Positions 46,083 to 60,241 of a DNA stretch of 64,000 nucleotides are shown one piece after another. Source of the stretch: Hetaerina americana (taxonomy: Eukaryota; Arthropoda; Insecta; Odonata; Calopterygidae); contig JAKTNV010000662.1 of the NCBI GenBank assembly GCA_022747635.1, positions 1-64,000 of the forward strand. The letters are read 5' to 3'. Position 1 is the first letter of the stretch. Every line of letters starts with the position of its first letter. The notes beneath the pieces are model-generated. The model ran no database searches. It was not told the DNA's origin and saw only the letters and a list, made by a program, of their open reading frames with translations. The position numbers and the translations under genes were made by a program.

Positions 46083-49000
46083 TGAATGTTTGAGGTGTAT
46101 AGAAGGCATTTATTTCATTTTTAGAAAATTTTATTTTTCACATTTTTCCATGAAAAGGGCCAATACCCCCTCCTTTGGGTTCTAGGTGAAAATCTCACTC
46201 GACACAAATCAAACAAAAATAATTCCATGGTGTGTATTTTGTGCATTTTCATCAAATAAACAAAATTAAACCCAGAATTAATCCTGAAAGACAAGAAATG
46301 AGCATAAAAGATGCTTCAGCGCAAGTGTTAATGTTACTAAAAGAGCCCAAATTTCTAAAAATATTGCGAAAAGCAACAATTTTCAGTTTTAGAGTAAATG
46401 TTTCAGGTGTATAGAAGTTATTTATTACATTTTTAGAAAATTTAATTTTTCACATTTTTCCATGAAAAGTGCCAATACCCCCCCCTTTGGGTTCTAGGTG
46501 AAAATCTCACTCGACACAAATCAAACAAAAATGTTTCCATGGCGTGTATTGTTGTTCATTTTCATCAAATAAACAAAAAAACCCAGAATAAATCCTGAAT
46601 AACAAGAAATGAGCATAAAAGATACTTCAGCGCAAGTGTTAATGTTACTAAAAGAGCCCAAATTTCTAAAAATATTGCGAAAAGCAACAATTTTCAGTTT
46701 TAGAGTGAATGTTTGAGGTGTATAGAAGGCATTTAATTCATTTTTAGAAAATTTAATTTTTCTCATTTTTCCCTGAAAAGTGCCAATACCCCCCCCTTTG
46801 GGTTCTAGGTGAAAATCTCACTCGACACAAATCAAACAAAAATGTTTCCATGGTGTGTATTGTTGTTCATTTTCATCAAATAAACAAAATTAAACCCAGA
46901 ATAAATCCTGAAAGACAAGAAATGAGCATAAAAGATGCTTCAGCGCAAGTGTTATTCTTACTATTAGAGCCCAAATTTCTAAAAATATTGCGAAAAACCA
47001 CAATCTTCTTTTTTAGAGTGAATGTTTGAGGTGTATAGAAGGCATTTATTTCATTTTTAGAAAATTTAATTTTTCACATTTTTCCATGAAAAGGGCCAAT
47101 ACCCCCCCCTTTGGGTTCTAGGTGAAAATCTCACTCGACACAAATCAAACAAAAATGTTTCCATGGTGTGTATTGTGGTTCATTTTCATCAAATAAACAA
47201 AAAAAACCCAGAATTAATCCTGAAAGACAAGAAATGAGCATAAAAGATGCTTCAGCGCAAGTGTTCATGTTACTAAAAGAGCCCAAATTTCTAAAAATAT
47301 TGCGAAAGCAACAATTTTCAGTTTTAGAGTGAATGTTTGAGGTGTATAGAAGGCATTTAATTCATTTTTAGAAAATTTAATTTTTCTCATTTTTCCCTGA
47401 AAAGTGCCAATAACCCCCCCTTTGGGTTCTAGGTGAAAATCTCACTCGACACAAATCAAACAAAAATGTTTCCATGGTGTGTATTGTTGTTCATTTTCAT
47501 CAAATGAACAAAATTAAACCCAGAATAAATCCTGAAAGACAAGAAATGAGCATAAAAGATGCTTCAGCGCAAGTGTTATTCTTATTATAAGAGCCCAAAT
47601 TTCTAAAAATATTGCGAAAAGCAACAATTTTCAGTTTTAGAGTGAATGTTTGAGGTGTATAGAAGGCATTTATTTAATTTTTGGATAATTTAAATTTTCA
47701 CATTTTTCCATGAAAAGTGCCAATACCCCCCCCTTTGGGTTCTAGGTGAAAATCTCAGTCGACACAAATCAAACAAAAACGTTTAAATGGTGTGTATTGT
47801 TGTTCATTTTCATCAAATAAATAAAATAAAACTCAGAATAAATCCTGAAAGACAAGAAATGAGCATAAAAGATGCTTCAGCGCAAGTGTTATTCTTATTA
47901 TAAGAGCCCAAATTTCTAAAAATATTGCGAAAAACCACAATCCTCTTTTTTAGAGTGAATGTTTGAGGTGTATAGAAGGCATTTATTTCATTTTAAGAAA
48001 ATTTAATTTTTCACATTTTTCCATGAAAAGTGCCAATACCCCCCCCTTTGGGTTCTAGGTGAAAATCTCACTCGACACAAATCAAACAAAAATGTTTCCA
48101 TGGTGTGTATTGTTGTTCATTTTCATCAAATAAACAAAAAAACCCAGAATTAATCCTGAAAGACAAGAAATGAGCATAAAAGATGCTTCAGCGCAAGTGT
48201 TAATGTTACTAAAAGAGCCCAAATTTCTAAAAATATTGCGAAAAGCAACAATTTTCAGTTTTAGAGTGAATGTTTGAAGTGTATAGAAGGCATTTATTTA
48301 ATTTTTAGAAAATTTAATTTTTCTCATTTTTCCCTGAAAAGTGCCAATACCCCCCCCTTTGGGTTCTAGGTGAAAATCTCACTCGACACAAATCAAACAA
48401 AAATGTTTCCATGGTGTGTATTGTGGTTCATTTTCATCAAATAAACAAAATTAAACCCAGAATAAATCCTGAAAGACAAGATATGAGCATAAAAGATGCT
48501 TCAGCGCAAGTGTTATTCTTATTATAAGAGCCAAAATTTCTAAAAATATTGCGAAAAACCACAATCTTCTGTTTTAGAGTGAATGTTTGAGGTGTATAGA
48601 AGGCATTCATTTCATTTTTAGAAAATTTAATTTTTCACATTTTTCCATTAAAAGTGCCAATACCCCCCCCTTTGGGTTCTAGGTGAAAATCTCACTCGAC
48701 ACAAATCAAACAAAAATGTTTCCATGGTGTGTATTGTTGTTCATTTTCATCAAATAAACAAAATTAAACCCAGAATAAGTCCTGAAAAAGTAGAAATGAT
48801 CATAAAAGATGCTTCAGCGCAAGTGTTATTCTTACTATTAGAGCCCAAATTTCTAAAAATATTGCGAAAAACCACAATCTTCTTTTTTAGAGTGAATGTT
48901 TGAGGTGTATAGAAGGTATTTATTTCATTTTTAGAAAATTTAATTTTTCACATTTTTCCATGAAAAGGGCCAATACCCCCCCCTTTGGGTTCTAGGTGAA

Positions 49001-49208
49001 AATCTCACTCGACACAAATCAAACAAAAATGTTTTCATTGTGTGTATTGTGGTTCATTTTCATCAAATAAACAAAAAAACCCAGAATTAATCCTGAAAGA
49101 CAAGAAATGAGCATAAAAGATGCTTCAGCGCAAGTGTTAATGTTACTAAAAGAGCCCAAATTTCTAAAAATATTGCGAAAAGCAACAATTTTCAGTTTTA
49201 GAGTGAAT
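46083..49208. repeat. Ten-monomer tandem duplication inside region III copy 1, second copy
   Basis: Follows directly on the first copy; matching at the 3,123-bp offset is clear to about 48,470, after which this copy has additional AGATATGAGC, CCATTAAAAGTGCC and AAATGATCAT units. The right boundary is approximate. Private changes include GTGTATTTTGTGC (3-bp loss) near 46,232, CCATGGCGTG near 46,540 and ACGTTTAAATGG near 47,780. Confidence 0.8.
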
Positions 49209-49827
49209 GTTTGAGGTGTATAGAAGGCATTTATTTAATTTTTAGAAAATTTAATTTTTCACATTTTTCCATGAAAAGTGGCAATACCCCCCCCTTTGGG
49301 TTCTAGGTGAAAATCTCAGGCGATACAAATCAAACAAAAATGTTTCCATGGTGTGTATTGTTGTTCATTTTCATCAAATAAATAAAATAAAACTCAGAAT
49401 AAATCCTGAAAAACAAGAAATGAGCATAAAAGATGCTTAAGCGCAAGTGTTATTGTTACTAAAAGAGCCAAAATTTCTAAAACTTTTGCGAAAAAACACA
49501 ATCTTCTATTTTAGAGTGAATGTTTGAGGTGTATAGAAGGCATTTATTTCATTTTTAGAAAATTTAATTTTTCTCATTTTTCCATGAAAAGGGCCAATAC
49601 CCCCCCCTTTGGGTTCTAGGTGAAAATCTCACTCGACACAAATCAAACAAAAATGTTTCCATGGTGTGTATTGTGGTTCATTTTCATCAAATAAATAAAA
49701 AAACCCAGAATTAATCCTGAAAGACAAGAAATGAGCATAAAAGATGCTTCAGCGCAAGTGTTAATGTTACTAAAAGAGCCCAAATTTCTAAAAATATTGC
49801 GAAAAGCAACAATTTTCAGTTTTAGAG

Positions 49828-50075
49828 TGAATGTTTGAGGTGTATAGAAGCCCCTTTGGGTTCTAGGTGAAAATCTCACTCGACACAAATCAAACAAAAA
49901 TGTTTCCATGGTGTGTATTGCTGTTCATTTTCATCAAATAAACAAAATTAAACCCAGAATAAATCCTGAAAGACAAGAAATGAGCATAAAAGATGCTTCA
50001 GCGCAAGTGTTATTCTTATTATAAGAGCCCAAATTTCTAAAAATATTGCGAAAAACCACAATCTTTATTTTAGAG
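49828..50075. repeat. Truncated monomer 15 (64-bp deletion)
   Basis: 248 bp; junction after 49,850. A TTGCTGTTCATT variant at about 49,919 is private to this copy. Confidence 0.92.
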
Positions 50076-53000
50076 TGAATGTTTGCGGTGTATAGAAGGC
50101 ATTTATTTCATTTTTAGAACATTTAATTTTTCTCATTTCTCCATGAAAAGTGCCAATACCCCCCCCTTTGGGTTTTAGGTGAAAATCTCACTCGACACAA
50201 ATGAAACAAATATGTTTCCATGGTGTGTATTGTTGTTCATTTTCATCAAATAAACAAAATTAAACCCAGAATAAATCCTGAAAGACAAGAAATGAGCATA
50301 AAAGATGCTTCAGCGCAAGTGTTATTCTTACTATAAGAGCCCAAATTTCTAAAAATATTGCGAAAAGCAACAATTTTCAGTTTTAGAGTGAATGTTTGAG
50401 GTGTATAGAAGGCATTTATTTCATTTTTAGAAAATTTAATTTTTCACATTTTTCCATGAAAAGCGCCAATACCCCCCCCTTTGGGTTCTAGGTGAAAATC
50501 TCACTACACACAAATCAAACAAAAATGTTTCAATGGTGTGTATTGTTGTTCATTTTCATCAAATAAACAAAAAAACCCAGAATTAATCCTGAAAGACAAG
50601 AAATGAGCATAAAAGATGCTTCAGTGCAAGTGTTAATAATACTAAAAGAGCCCAAATTTCTAAAAATATTGCGAAAAGCAACAATTTTCAGTTTTAGAGT
50701 GAATGTTTGAGGTGTATAGAAGGCATTTATTTAATTGTTAGAAAATTTAATTTTTCAGATTTTTCCATGAAAAGTGCCAATACCCCCTCCTTTGGGTTCT
50801 AGGTGAAAATCTCACTTGACGCAAATCAAACAAAAATGTTTCCATGGTGTGTATTGTTGTTCATTTTCATCAAATAAATAAAATAAAACTCAAAATAAAT
50901 CCTGAAAGACAAGAATTGAGCATAAAAGATGCTTCAGCGCAAGTGTTATTCTTATTATAAGAGCCCAAATTTCTAAAAATATTGCGAAAAACCACAATCT
51001 TCTGTTTTAGAGTGAATGTTTGAGGTGTATAGAAGGCATTTATTTCATTTTTAGAAAATTTAATTTTTCATATTTTTCCATGAAAAGTGCCAATACCCCC
51101 CCCTTTGGGTTCTAGGTGAAAATCTCACTCGACACAAATCAAACAAAAACGTTTAAATGGTGAGTATTGTTGTTCATTTTCATCAAATAAACAAAATTAA
51201 ACCCAGAATAAGTCCTGAAAAAGTAGAAATGAGCATAAAAGATGCTTCAGCGCAAGTGTTATTCTTACTATTAGAGCCCAAATTTCTAAAAATATTGCGA
51301 AAAACCACAATCTTCTTTTTTAGAGTGAATGTTTGAGGTGTATAGAAGGCATTTATTTCATTTTTAGAAAATTTTATTTTTCACATTTTTCCATGAAAAG
51401 GGCCAATACCCCCTCCTTTGGGTTCTAGGTGAAAATCTCACTCGACACAAATCAAACAAAAATAATTCCATGGTGTGTATTGTTGTGCATTTTCATCAAA
51501 TAAACAAAATTAAACCCAGAATTAATCCTGAAAGACAAGAAATGAGCATAAAAGATGCTTCAGCGCAAGTGTTAATGTTACTAAAAGAGCCCAAATTTCT
51601 AAAAATATTGCGAAAAGCAACAATTTTCAGTTTTAGAGTAAATGTATCAGGTGTATAGAAGGTATTTATTTCATTTTTAGAAAATTTAATTTTTCACATT
51701 TTTCCATGAAAAGGGCCAATACCCCCCCCCTTTGGGTTCTAGGTGAAAATCTCACTCGACACAAATCAAACAAAAATGTTTTCATTGTGTGTATTGTGGT
51801 TCATTTTCATCAAATAAACAAAAAAACCCAGAATTAATCCTGAAAGACAAGAAATGAGCATAAAAGATGCTTCAGCGCAAGTGTTAATGTTACTAAAAGA
51901 GCCCAAATTTCTAAAAATATTGCGAAAAGCAACAATTTTCAGTTTTAGAGTGAATGTTTGAAGTGTATAGAAGGCATTTATTTAATTTTTAGAAAATTTA
52001 ATTTTTCTCATTTTTCCCTGAAAAGTGCCAATACCCCTTGGGTTCTAGGTGAAAATCTCACTCGACACAAATCAAACAAAAATGTTTCCATGGTGTGTAT
52101 TGTGGTTCATTTTCATCAAATAAACAAAATTAAACCCAGAATAAATCCTGAAAGACAAGATATGAGCATAAAAGATGCTTCAGCGCAAGTGTTATTCTTA
52201 TTATAAGAGCCAAAATTTCTAAAAATATTGCGAAAAACCACAATCTTCTGTTTTAGAGTGAATGTTTGAGGTGTATAGAAGGCATTTATTTCATTTTTAG
52301 AAAATTTAATTTTTCACATTTTTCCATTAAAAGTCCCAATACCCCCCCCTTTGGGTTCTAGGTGAAAATCTCACTCGACACAAATCAAACAAAAATGTTT
52401 CCATGGTGTGTATTGTTGTTCATTTTCATCAAATAAACAAAATTAAACCCAGAATAAGTCCTGAAAAAGTAGAAATGATCATAAAAGATGCTTCAGCGCA
52501 AGTGTTATTCTTACTATTAGAGCCCAAATTTCTAAAAATATTGCGAAAAACCACAATCTTCTTTTTTAGAGTGAATGTTTGAGGTGTATAGAAGGTATTT
52601 ATTTCATTTTTAGAAAATTTAATTTTTCACATTTTTCCATGAAAAGGGCCAATACCCCCCCCTTTGGGTTCTAGGTGAAAATCTCACTCGACACAAATCA
52701 AACAAAAATGTTTTCATTGTGTGTATTGTGGTTCATTTTCATCAAATAAACAAAAAAACCCAGAATTAATCCTGAAAGACAAGAAATGAGCATAAAAGAT
52801 GCTTCAGCGCAAGTGTTAATGTTACTAAAAGAGCCCAAATTTCTAAAAATATTGCGAAAAGCAACAATTTTCAGTTTTAGAGTGAATGTTTGAGGTGTAT
52901 AGAAGGCATTTATTTAATTTTTAGAAAATTTAATTTTTCACATTTTTCCATGAAAAGTGGCATACCCCCCCCTTTGGGTTCTAGGTGAAAATCTCAGTCG

Positions 53001-53818
53001 ATACAAATCAAACAAAAATGTTTCCATGGTGTGTATTGTTGTTCATTTTCATCAAATAAATAAAATAAAACTCAGAATAAATCCTGAAAGACAAGAAATG
53101 AGCATAAAAGATGCTTCAGCGCAAGTGTTATTGTTACTAAAAGAGCCAAAATTTCTAAAACTTTTGCGAAAAAACACAATCTTCTATTTTAGAGTGAATG
53201 TTTGAGGTGTATAGAAGGCATTTATTTCATTTTTAGAAAATTTAATTTTTCTCATTTTTCCATGAAAAGTGGCAATACCCCCCCCTTTGGGTTCTAGGTG
53301 AAAATCTCAGTCGACACAAATCAAAAAAAAATGTTTCCATGGTGTGTATTGTTGTTCATTTTCATCAAATAAACAAAATTAAACCCAGAATAAGTCCTGA
53401 AAAAGTAGAAATGAGCATAAAAGATGCTTCAGCGCAAGTGTTATTCTTACTATTAGAGCCCAAATTTCTAAAAATATTGCGAAAAACCACAATCTTCTTT
53501 TTTAGAATGAATGTTTGAGGTGTATAGAAGGCATTTATTTCATTTTTAGAAAATTTAATTTTTCACATTTTTCCATGAAAAGGGCCAATACCCCCCCCTT
53601 TGGGTTCTAGGTGAAAATCTCACTCGACACAAATCAAACAAAAATGTTTCCATGGTGTGTATTGTGGTTCATTTTCATCAAATAAATAAAAAAACCCAGA
53701 ATTAATCCTGAAAGACAAGAAATGAGCATAAAAGATGCTTCAGCGCAAGTGTTAATGTTACTAAAAGAGCCCAAATTTCTAAAAATATTGCGAAAAGCAA
53801 CAATTTTCAGTTTTAGAG
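49828..53818. repeat. Region III higher-order repeat, copy 2 (3,991 bp)
   Basis: Opens with the truncated unit and GGGTTTTAGG at +342. Contains CAGTGCAAG at about 50,622, AAAATAATTCC near 51,458 and two GTTTTCATTGTGTG units (near 51,778 and 52,711). It is 936 bp (three monomers) longer than copy 3. A unit at about 52,032 has ACCCCTTGGG, a shortened C-run with one T lost. Confidence 0.88.
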
Positions 53819-54066
53819 TGAATGTTTGAGGTGTATAGAAGCCCCTTTGGGTTCTAGGTGAAAATCTCACTCGACACAAATCAAACAAAAATGTTTCCAT
53901 GGTGTGTATTGTTGTTCATTTTCATCAAATAAACAAAATTAAACCCAGAATAAATCCTGAAAGACAAGAAATGAGCATAAAAGATGCTTCAGCGCAAGTG
54001 TTATTCTTATTATAAGAGCCCAAATTTCTAAAAATATTGCGAAAAACCACAATCTTTATTTTAGAG
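53819..54066. repeat. Truncated monomer 16 (64-bp deletion)
   Basis: 248 bp; junction after 53,841. First unit of the third region III repeat. Confidence 0.92.
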
Positions 54067-56250
54067 TGAATGTTTGCGGTGTATAGAAGGCATTTATTTC
54101 ATTTTTAGAACATTTAATTTTTCTCATTTCTCCATGAAAAGTGCCAATACCCCCCCCTTTGGGTTTTAGGTGAAAATCTCACTCGACACAAATCAAACAA
54201 ATATGTTTCCATGGTGTGTATTGTTGTTCATTTTCATCAAATAAACAAAATTAAACCCAGAATAAATCCTGAAAGACAAGAAATGAGCATAAAAGATGCT
54301 TCAGCGCAAGTGTTATTCTTACTATAAGAGCCCAAATTTCTAAAAATATTGCGAAAAGCAACAATTTTCAGTTTTAGAGTGAATGTTTGAGGTGTATAGA
54401 AGGCATTTATTTCATTTTTAGAAAATTTAATTTTTCACATTTTTCCATGAAAAGCGCCAATACCCCCCCCTTTGGGTTCTAGGTGAAAATCTCACTACAC
54501 ACAAATCAAACAAAAATGTTTCCATGGTGTGTATTGTTGTTCATTTTCATCAAATAAACAAAAAAACCCAGAATTAATCCTGAAAGACAAGAAATGAGCA
54601 TAAAAGATGCTTCAGTGCAAGTGTTAATAATACTAAAAGAGCCCAAATTTCTAAAAATATTGCGAAAAGCAACAATTTTCAGTTTTAGAGTGAATGTTTG
54701 AGGTGTATAGAAGGCATTTATTTAATTGTTAGAAAATTTAATTTTTCACATTTTTCCATGAAAAGGGCCAATACCCCCCCCTTTGGGTTCTAGGTGAAAA
54801 TCTCACTCGACACAAATCAAACAAAAATGTTTCCATGGTGTGTATTGTTGTTCATTTTCATCAAATAAACAAAATTAAACCCAGAATAAGTCCTGAAAAA
54901 GTAGAAATGAGCATAAAAGATGCTTCAGCGCAAGTGTTATTCTTACTATTAGAGCCCAAATTTCTAAAAATATTGCGAAAAACCACAATCTTCTTTTTTA
55001 GAGTGAATGTTTGAGGTGTATAGAAGGCATTTATTTCATTTTTAGAAAATTTTATTTTTCACATTTTTCCATGAAAAGGGCCAATACCCCCTCCTTTGGG
55101 TTCTACGTGAAAATCTCACTCGACACAAATCAAACAAAAATAATTCCATGGTGTGTATTGTTGTGCATTTTCATCAAATAAACAAAATTAAACCCAGAAT
55201 TAATCCTGAAAGACAAGAAATGAGCATAAAAGATGCTTCAGCGCAAGTGTTAATGTTACTAAAAGAGCCCAAATTTCTAAAAATATTGCGAAAAGCAACA
55301 ATTTTCAGTTTTAGAGTAAATGTTTCAGGTGTATAGAAGTTATTTATTACATTTTTAGAAAATTTAATTTTTCACATTTTTCCATGAAAAGTGCCAATAC
55401 CCCCCCTTTGGGTTCTAGGTGAAAATCTCACTCGACACAAATCAAACAAAAATGTTTCCATGGTGTGTATTGTTGTTCATTTTCATCAAATAAACAAAAA
55501 AACCCAGAATAAATCCTGAATAACAAGAAATGAGCATAAAAGATACTTCAGCGGAAGTGTTAATGTTACTAAAAGAGCCCAAATTTCTAAAAATATTGCG
55601 AAAAGCAACAATTTTCAGTTTTAGAGTGAATGTTTGAGGTGTATAGAAGGCATTTAATTCATTTTTAGAAAATTTAATTTTTCTCATTTTTCCCTGAAAA
55701 GTGCCAATACCCCCCCCTTTGGGTTCTAGGTGAAAATCTCACTCGACACAAATCAAACAAAAATGTTTCCATGGTGTGTATTGTTGTTCATTTTCATCAA
55801 ATAAACAAAATTAAACCCAGAATAAGTCCTGAAAAAGTAGAAATGATCATAAAAGATGCTTCAGCGCAAGTGTTATTCTTACTATTAGAGCCCAAATTTC
55901 TAAAAATATTGCGAAAAACCACAATCTTCTTTTTTAGAGTGAATGTTTGAGGTGTATAGAAGGTATTTATTTCATTTTTAGAAAATTTAATTTTTCACAT
56001 TTTTCCATGAAAAGGGCCAATACCCCCCCCTTTGGGTTCTAGGTGAAAATCTCACTCGACACAAATCAAACAAAAATGTTTTCATTGTGTGTATTGTGGT
56101 TCATTTTCATCAAATAAACAAAAAAACCCAGAATTAATCCTGAAAGACAAGAAATGAGCATAAAAGATGCTTCAGCGCAAGTGTTAATGTTACTAAAAGA
56201 GCCCAAATTTCTAAAAATATTGCGAAAAGCAACAATTTTCAGTTTTAGAG

Positions 56251-56562
56251 TGAATGTTTGAGGTGTATAGAAGGCATTTATTTAATTTTTAGAAAATTTA
56301 ATTTTTCACATTTTTCCATGAAAAGTGGCATACCCCCCCCTTTGGGTTCTAGGTGAAAATCTCAGTCGATACAAATCAAACAAAAATGTTTCCATGGTGT
56401 GTATTGTTGTTCATTTTCATCAAATAAATAAAATAAAACTCAGAATAAATCCTGAAAGACAAGAAATGAGCATAAAAGATGCTTCAGCGCAAGTGTTATT
56501 GTTACTAAAAGAGCCAAAATTTCTAAAAATATTGCGAAAAACCACAATCTTCTTTTTTAGAA
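56251..56562. repeat. Hybrid monomer from a one-unit loss
   Basis: The left part (GGCATACCCC, CAGTCGATAC, ATAAAACTCAG, GTTATTGTTACTAAAAGAGC) matches the unit at 52,883-53,194. The right part (ATATTGCGAAAAACCACAAT, TTTTTTAGAATGAATG) matches the next unit at 53,195-53,507. The switch lies in the shared TTTCTAAAA near 56,520-56,528. One 312-bp unit replaces 625 bp, and the distance to the next truncated unit shortens accordingly. Confidence 0.9.
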
Positions 56563-56873
56563 TGAATGTTTGAGGTGTATAGAAGGCATTTATTTCATTT
56601 TTAGAAAATTTAATTTTTCACATTTTTCCATGAAAAGGGCCAATACCCCCCCCTTTGGGTTCTAGGTGAAAATCTCACTCGACACAAATCAAACAAAAAT
56701 GTTTCCATGGTGTGTATTGTGGTTCATTTTCATCAAATAAATAAAAAAACCCAGAATTAATCCTGAAAGACAAGAAATGAGCATAAAAGATGCTTCAGCG
56801 CAAGTGTTAATGTTACTAAAAGAGCCCAAATTTCTAAAAATATTGCGAAAAGCAACAATTTGCAGTTTTAGAG

Positions 56874-57121
56874 TGAATGTTTGAGGTGTATAGAAGCCCC
56901 TTTGGGTTCTAGGTGAAAATCTCACTCGACACAAATCAAACAAAAATGTTTCCATGGTGTGTATTGTTGTTCATTTTCATCAAATAAACAAAATTAAACC
57001 CAGAATAAATCCTGAAAGACAAGAAATGAGCATAAAAGATGCTTCAGCGCAAGTGTTATTCTTATTATAAGAGCCCAAATTTCTAAAAATATTGCGAAAA
57101 ACCACAATCTTTATTTTAGAG
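56874..57121. repeat. Truncated monomer 17 (64-bp deletion)
   Basis: 248 bp; junction after 56,896. First unit of the fourth region III repeat. Confidence 0.92.
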
Positions 57122-60100
57122 TGAATGTTTGCGGTGTATAGAAGGCATTTATTTCATTTTTAGAACATTTAATTTTTCTCATTTCTCCATGAAAAGTGCC
57201 AATACCCCCCCCTTTGGGTTTTAGGTGAAAATCTCACTCGACACAAATCAAACAAATATGTTTCCATGGTGTGTATTGTTGTTCATTTTCATCAAATAAA
57301 CAAAATTAAACCCAGAATAAATCCTGAAAGACAAGAAATGAGCATAAAAGATGCTTCAGCGCAAGTGTTATTCTTACTATAAGAGCCCAAATTTCTAAAA
57401 ATATTGCGAAAAGCAACAATTTTCAGTTTTAGAGTGAATGTTTGAGGTGTATAGAAGGCATTTATTTCATTTTTAGAAAATTTAATTTTTCACATTTTTC
57501 CATGAAAAGCGCCAATACCCCCCCCTTTGGGTTCTAGGTGAAAATCTCACTACACACAAATCAAACAAAAATGTTTCCATGGTGTGTATTGTTGTTCATT
57601 TTCATCAAATAAACAAAAAAACCCAGAATTAATCCTGAAAGACAAGAAATGAGCATAAAAGATGCTTCAGTGCAAGTGTTAATAATACTAAAAGAGCCCA
57701 AATTTCTAAAAATATTGCGAAAAGCAACAATTTTCAGTTTTAGAGTGAATGTTTGAGGTGTATAGAAGGCATTTATTTAATTGTTAGAAAATTTAATTTT
57801 TCAGATTTTTCCATGAAAAGTGCCAATACCCCCTCCTTTGGGTTCTAGGTGAAAATCTCACTTGACGCAAATCAAACAAAAATGTTTCCATGGTGTGTAT
57901 TGTTGTTCATTTTCATCAAATAAATAAAATAAAACTCAAAATAAATCCTGAAAGACAAGAATTGAGCATAAAAGATGCTTCAGCGCAAGTGTTATTCTTA
58001 TTATAAGAGCCCAAATTTCTAAAAATATTGCGAAAAACCACAATCTTCTGTTTTAGAGTGAATGTTTGAGGTGTATAGAAGGCATTTATTTCATTTTTAG
58101 AAAATTTAATTTTTCATATTTTTCCATGAAAAGTGCCAATACCCCCCCCTTTGGGTTCTAGGTGAAAATCTCACTCGACACAAATCAAACAAAAATGTTT
58201 CCATGGTGTGTATTGTTGTTCATTTTCATCAAATAAACAAAATTAAACCCAGAATAAGTCCTGAAAAAGTAGAAATGAGCATAAAAGATGCTTCAGCGCA
58301 AGTGTTATTCTTACTATTAGAGCCCAAATTTCTAAAAATATTGCGAAAAACCACAATCTTCTTTTTTAGAGTGAATGTTTGAGGTGTATAGAAGGCATTT
58401 ATTTCATTTTTAGAAAATTTTATTTTTCACATTTTTCCATGAAAAGGGCCAATACCCCCTCCTTTGGGTTCTAGGTGAAAATCTCACTCGACACAAATCA
58501 AACAAAAATAATTCCATGGTGTGTATTGTTGTGCATTTTCATCAAATAAACAAAATTAAACCCAGAATTAATCCTGAAAGACAAGAAATGAGCATAAAAG
58601 ATGCTTCAGCGCAAGTGTTAATGTTACTAAAAGAGCCCAAATTTCTAAAAATATTGCGAAAAGCAACAATTTTCAGTTTTAGAGTAAATGTTTCAGGTGT
58701 ATAGAAGTTATTTATTACATTTTTAGAAAATTTAATTTTTCACATTTTTCCATGAAAAGTGCCAATACCCCCCCTTTGGGTTCTAGGTGAAAATCTCACT
58801 CGACACAAATCAAACAAAAATGTTTCCATGGTGTGTATTGTTGTTCATTTTCATCAAATAAACAAAAAAACCCAGAATAAATCCTGAATAACAAGAAATG
58901 AGCATAAAAGATACTTCAGCGGAAGTGTTAATGTTACTAAAAGAGCCCAAATTTCTAAAAATATTGCGAAAAGCAACAATTTTCAGTTTTAGAGTGAATG
59001 TTTGAGGTGTATAGAAGGCATTTAATTCATTTTTAGAAAATTTAATTTTTCTCATTTTTCCCTGAAAAGTGCCAATACCCCCCCTTTGGGTTCTAGGTGA
59101 AAATCTCACTCGACACAAATCAAACAAAAATGTTTCCATGGTGTGTATTGTTGTTCATTTTCATCAAATAAACAAAATTAAACCCAGAATAAATCCTGAA
59201 AGACAAGAAATGAGCATAAAAGATGCTTCAGCGCAAGTGTTATTCTTACTATTAGAGCCCAAATTTCTAAAAATATTGCGAAAAACCACAATCTTCTTTT
59301 TTAGAGTGAATGTTTGAGGTGTATAGAAGGCATTTATTTCATTTTTAGAAAATTTAATTTTTCACATTTTTCCATGAAAAGGGCCAATACCCCCCCCTTT
59401 GGGTTCTAGGTGAAAATCTCACTCGACACAAATCAAACAAAAGTGTTTCCATGGTGTGTATTGTGGTTCATTTTCATCAAATAAACAAAAAAACCCAGAA
59501 TTAATCCTGAAAGACAAGAAATGAGCATAAAAGATGCTTCAGCGCAAGTGTTCATGTTACTAAAAGAGCCCAAATTTCTAAAAATATTGCGAAAGCAACA
59601 ATTTTCAGTTTTAGAGTGAATGTTTGAGGTGTATAGAAGGCATTTAATTCATTTTTAGAAAATTTAATTTTTCTCATTTTTCCCTGAAAAGTGCCAATAC
59701 CCCCCCTTTGGGTTCTAGGTGAAAATCTCACTCGACACAAATCAAACAAAAATGTTTCCATGGTGTGTATTGTTGTTCATTTTCATCAAATAAACAAAAT
59801 TAAACCCAGAATAAATCCTGAAAGACAAGAAATGAGCATAAAAGATGCTTCAGCGCAAGTGTTATTCTTATTATAAGAGCCCAAATTTCTAAAAATATTG
59901 CGAAAATCAACAATTTTCAGTTTAAGAGTGAATGTTTGAGGTGTATAGAAGGCATTTATTTAATTTTTGGATAATTTAAATTTTCACATTTTTCCATGAA
60001 AAGTGCCAATACCCCCCCCTTTGGGTTCTAGGTGAAAATCTCAGTCGACACAAATCAAACAAAAACGTTTCCATGGTGTGTATTGTTGTTCATTTTCATC

Positions 60101-60241
60101 AAATAAATAAAATAAAACTCAGAATAAATCCTGAAAGACAAGAAATGAGCATAAAAGATGCTTCAGCGCAAGTGTTAATGTTACTAAAAGAGCCAAAATT
60201 TCTAAAACTTTTGCGAAAAAACACAATCTTCTATTTTAGAG

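Larger units (their letters stand above)
41460..49827. repeat. Region III higher-order repeat, copy 1 (8,368 bp, expanded)
   Basis: Starts with the truncated unit; GGGTTTTAGG follows 342 bp after the start, then CTCACTACACAC and CAGTGCAAG units, CACTTGACGC, TTCATATTTTTCC, AAAATAATTCC and GTAAATGTTTCAGG units. It is much longer than the other copies because it contains an internal tandem duplication of about 3,123 bp. Its excess over the 3,055-bp copy is 5,313 bp, very near 17 monomers. Confidence 0.85.
53819..56873. repeat. Region III higher-order repeat, copy 3 (3,055 bp, shortest)
   Basis: Opens as the other copies, lacks the CACTTGACGC and TTCATATTTTTCC units, and contains the hybrid monomer at 56,251-56,562. 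CAGCGGAAGTG near 55,549 is shared with 58,917 in copy 4. Confidence 0.88.
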
